From positions 1 through 14,554 of the forward strand of contig CAJMSX010000070.1 of NCBI GenBank assembly GCA_905216195.1: DNA of 14,554 nucleotides, written 5' to 3'. Both the position numbers and the translations under genes were made by a program. How positions within the stretch are numbered: position 1 is the first letter of the stretch; each line of letters begins with the position of its first letter. This DNA is from an uncultured bacterium (GTDB taxonomy: Bacteria > Bacteroidota > Bacteroidia > Bacteroidales > Marinifilaceae). Positions 12,925 to 14,554 of the stretch are shown here, piece after piece. Below the pieces are notes generated by a model that saw only the letters and a list, made by a program, of their open reading frames with translations, was not told where the DNA came from and searched no databases.

Positions 12925-13281
12925 TTAAAAATTAAGACCTCCGTTACGGGCAGCGTCTGCCAAAGCTTTCACTCTTCCGTGGTATAAATATCCGTTTCTG
13001 TCGAACACAATCGTTTCGATACCAGCGGCTTTCGCCTTTTCTGCTACAGCAGCTCCCACCCAAGCGGCCTGCTCTGTTTTCGTGCCTTTTTTGTCGGCAA
13101 ATTCTTTGCTCAGTGAAGTGACAGCTAAAAGCGTCTTACCTGCCGCATCATCTATCAGCTGAACAGAAATCTGGGTATTTGAACGAAATACGCTCATCCG
13201 AGGTCTTTCAGCTGTTCCGGAAACAATCTTACGAATTCTCCGTTTTATTCTTAATCTTCTTTCTTCCTTAGTTAAAGCCAT
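12925..13281 (-). CDS. rplR: 50S ribosomal protein L18 (uL18)
   Basis: The 118-residue protein has an Arg/Lys-rich N-terminus (KEERRLRIKRRIRKIVSGT) and the family signature FDRNGYLYHGRVKALADAAR near the end. uL18 binds 5S rRNA and helps attach it to the 50S central protuberance. It lies in the standard order between rplF (22 bases) and rpsE (12 bases). Length is normal. Confidence 0.97.
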   Translation of the reverse strand: MALTKEERRLRIKRRIRKIVSGTAERPRMSVFRSNTQISVQLIDDAAGKTLLAVTSLSKEFADKKGTKTEQAAWVGAAVAEKAKAAGIETIVFDRNGYLYHGRVKALADAARNGGLNF

Positions 13282-13303
13282 AACTTTTACTTACTTTAGG
13301 TGA

Positions 13304-13858
13304 TTAAACTTTAGCCGACTTACCTGCTTTCCGGCGTACCTGTTCTCCGACAAAGCGGATACCTTTACCCTTATAAGGTTCCGGACGACGGAAAGAACGA
13401 ATCTTAGCAGCTACCTGACCGATAAGTTGCTTATCGCAACTTTCCAGTGTAATAATCGGATTGGCACGTTTTTCGGTGACAGCCGTTACTTTTACTTCCA
13501 CCGGCACTTCCAGAAAAATCGGGTGAGAATACCCCAACCCCAATTCCAGGATCTGTCCGTCAGCATTAGCTCTGTAACCTACACCCACCAATTCCTGTTT
13601 GATGGTATAGCCTTCAGAAACACCTACAACCATATTATGGATCAAGGCACGGTACAAACCATGCATTGCTTTATGTTCCTTATCTTCTGTATGGCGTGCT
13701 ACATGCACGTTTTGCTCGTCCACGGTGATGCTCAGGTCTGCACTTACTTTCTGAGAAAGCTGACCTTTCGGCCCTTTCACTGTGACGGTGTTATCCGGAC
13801 TTACGGCTACCGTAACCCCTTGTGGTATATGAATCGGTAATTTTCCTATTCGTGACAT
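13304..13858 (-). CDS. rplF: 50S ribosomal protein L6 (uL6)
   Basis: The 184-residue protein consists of two similar domains. It begins MSRIGKLPIHIPQGVTVAVS and has the C-terminal signature RRPEPYKGKGIRF (about 156-168), followed by a Lys/Arg tail. uL6 sits near the sarcin-ricin loop, at the factor-binding region of the 50S. It follows rpsH by 18 bases. Confidence 0.98.
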   Translation of the reverse strand: MSRIGKLPIHIPQGVTVAVSPDNTVTVKGPKGQLSQKVSADLSITVDEQNVHVARHTEDKEHKAMHGLYRALIHNMVVGVSEGYTIKQELVGVGYRANADGQILELGLGYSHPIFLEVPVEVKVTAVTEKRANPIITLESCDKQLIGQVAAKIRSFRRPEPYKGKGIRFVGEQVRRKAGKSAKV

Positions 13859-13876
13859 TGCTTCTTCACTTTTAAA

Positions 13877-14272
13877 TTAATACACATAACACAATACTTC
13901 ACCGCCTACATTTCTCTGGCGAGCTTCTTTGTCTGTCATCAATCCCTGGGAAGTCGAGAGAATAGCAATACCCAGTCCGTTCAATACCCGGGGCATTTCT
14001 TCCACACTGGTATAACGTCTCAATCCCGGTTTAGACACCCGCACCAAAGATTTAATAGCGGATAATTTCGTTTCGGGATTGTATTTCAGAGCGATCTTAA
14101 TATTGCTTTTTGCTCCGTCCTCTTCGAATTTATAATTTAAAATATATCCTTTTTCTTTCAGGATCTTGGTCATTTCCCGCTTCATATTGGAACCGGGGAT
14201 ATCTACTACCTTATGACCGGCGCTTATCGCATTTCTCAAACGCGTAAGATAATCTGCTATTGGATCTGTCAT
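13877..14272 (-). CDS. rpsH: 30S ribosomal protein S8 (uS8)
   Basis: The 131-residue protein starts MTDPIADYLTRLRNAISAGH and carries the C-terminal rRNA-binding signature with NGLGIAILSTSQGLMTDKEA. S8 binds the central domain of 16S rRNA and is a key assembly protein; in E. coli it also represses the spc operon by binding its mRNA, but I see no evidence for or against that here. It follows rpsN by 19 bases. Confidence 0.98.
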   Translation of the reverse strand: MTDPIADYLTRLRNAISAGHKVVDIPGSNMKREMTKILKEKGYILNYKFEEDGAKSNIKIALKYNPETKLSAIKSLVRVSKPGLRRYTSVEEMPRVLNGLGIAILSTSQGLMTDKEARQRNVGGEVLCYVY

Positions 14273-14291
14273 TTCTCTTTCATTTTTAATA

Positions 14292-14554
14292 TTACCAACT
14301 AGCTTTCTTCACTCCAGGTATCAATCCTGCAGAAGCCATTTCACGAAACTGAATTCTGCTGATACCGAACTGCCTCATATACCCTCTCGGTCTGCCGGTC
14401 AGTTTGCATCTGTTATGCAAACGAACAGGATTGGAATTCTTCGGCAGAAGGCTCAATCCTGCGTAGTCTCCTTCTGCTTTTAATTTTGCCCGTTTTGCTG
14501 CGTACTTTTCTACCAATTTTGCACGCTTCACCTCACGGGCTTTCATTGATTCTT
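14292..14554 (-). CDS. rpsN: 30S ribosomal protein S14 (uS14), start outside window
   Basis: The minus-strand frame stays open to the right edge. The codons just before the first visible ATG (14546) read Glu-Ser, which matches the usual Bacteroidota N-terminus MAKESMKAREV. The true start is therefore about three codons beyond the window, not at 14546. The visible part includes LPKNSNPVRLHNRCKLTGRP and ends GYMRQFGISRIQFREMASAG LIPGVKKASW. It is the long, zinc-free form with one Cys instead of two CxxC pairs. S14 is a late-binding protein of the 30S head. Confidence 0.96.
   Translation of the reverse strand, partial: ESMKAREVKRAKLVEKYAAKRAKLKAEGDYAGLSLLPKNSNPVRLHNRCKLTGRPRGYMRQFGISRIQFREMASAGLIPGVKKASW

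Overview
The window is chromosomal DNA from a member of the Bacteroidota, most likely order Bacteroidales. The evidence is the protein set (Bacteroidota-type L17 with an Ala/Pro/Glu-rich tail, the map-infA-rpmJ order inside the ribosomal cluster, a KorA-type 2-oxoacid:ferredoxin oxidoreductase), start codons without clear Shine-Dalgarno sequences, and several intergenic matches to the Bacteroidota promoter (about TTTG, 19 nt, TAnnTTTG). I cannot name the genus from sequence alone.

Layout. (1) Positions 1-542, minus strand: N-terminal part of korA, cut by the window edge. (2) 543-1038: AT-rich divergent intergenic region with a probable korA promoter. (3) 1039-3672, plus strand: a mechanosensitive-channel (MscS) protein with an unusual exported N-terminal domain, then a CorA-type divalent cation transporter. 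(4) 3673-4360: 688 bases without a protein gene but dense in secondary structure. It holds a candidate minus-strand structured RNA of about 415 nt with its own promoter, pairing 5' and 3' ends and a U-tailed 3' hairpin. Inside it lies a 113-nt rod-like hairpin that resembles a 6S-type RNA. (5) 4361-5647, minus strand: enolase with its own terminator and probable promoter. (6) 5874 to the right edge, minus strand: the distal spc cluster and alpha cluster of ribosomal protein genes, transcribed right to left: rpsN, rpsH, rplF, rplR, rpsE, rpmD, rplO, secY, map, infA, rpmJ, rpsM, rpsK, rpsD, rpoA, rplQ, ending in two strong tandem terminators.

The ribosomal block makes 30S and 50S proteins, the SecY translocon channel, methionine aminopeptidase, initiation factor IF-1 and the RNA polymerase alpha subunit, so it couples translation, protein export and transcription capacity. 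It is not seamless. The gap before secY is filled by a phased 9-bp repeat in head-to-head arrays. The gap after secY holds nested inverted repeats and an excellent promoter placed so close to map that the mRNA would be nearly leaderless. A further promoter candidate precedes infA.

The most interesting part is the structured intergenic region between corA and eno. The ribosomal genes are ordinary in content. Several annotated starts had to be moved inward from the longest open frame (rpmD, rplO, map, infA), and rpsN begins just outside the window.
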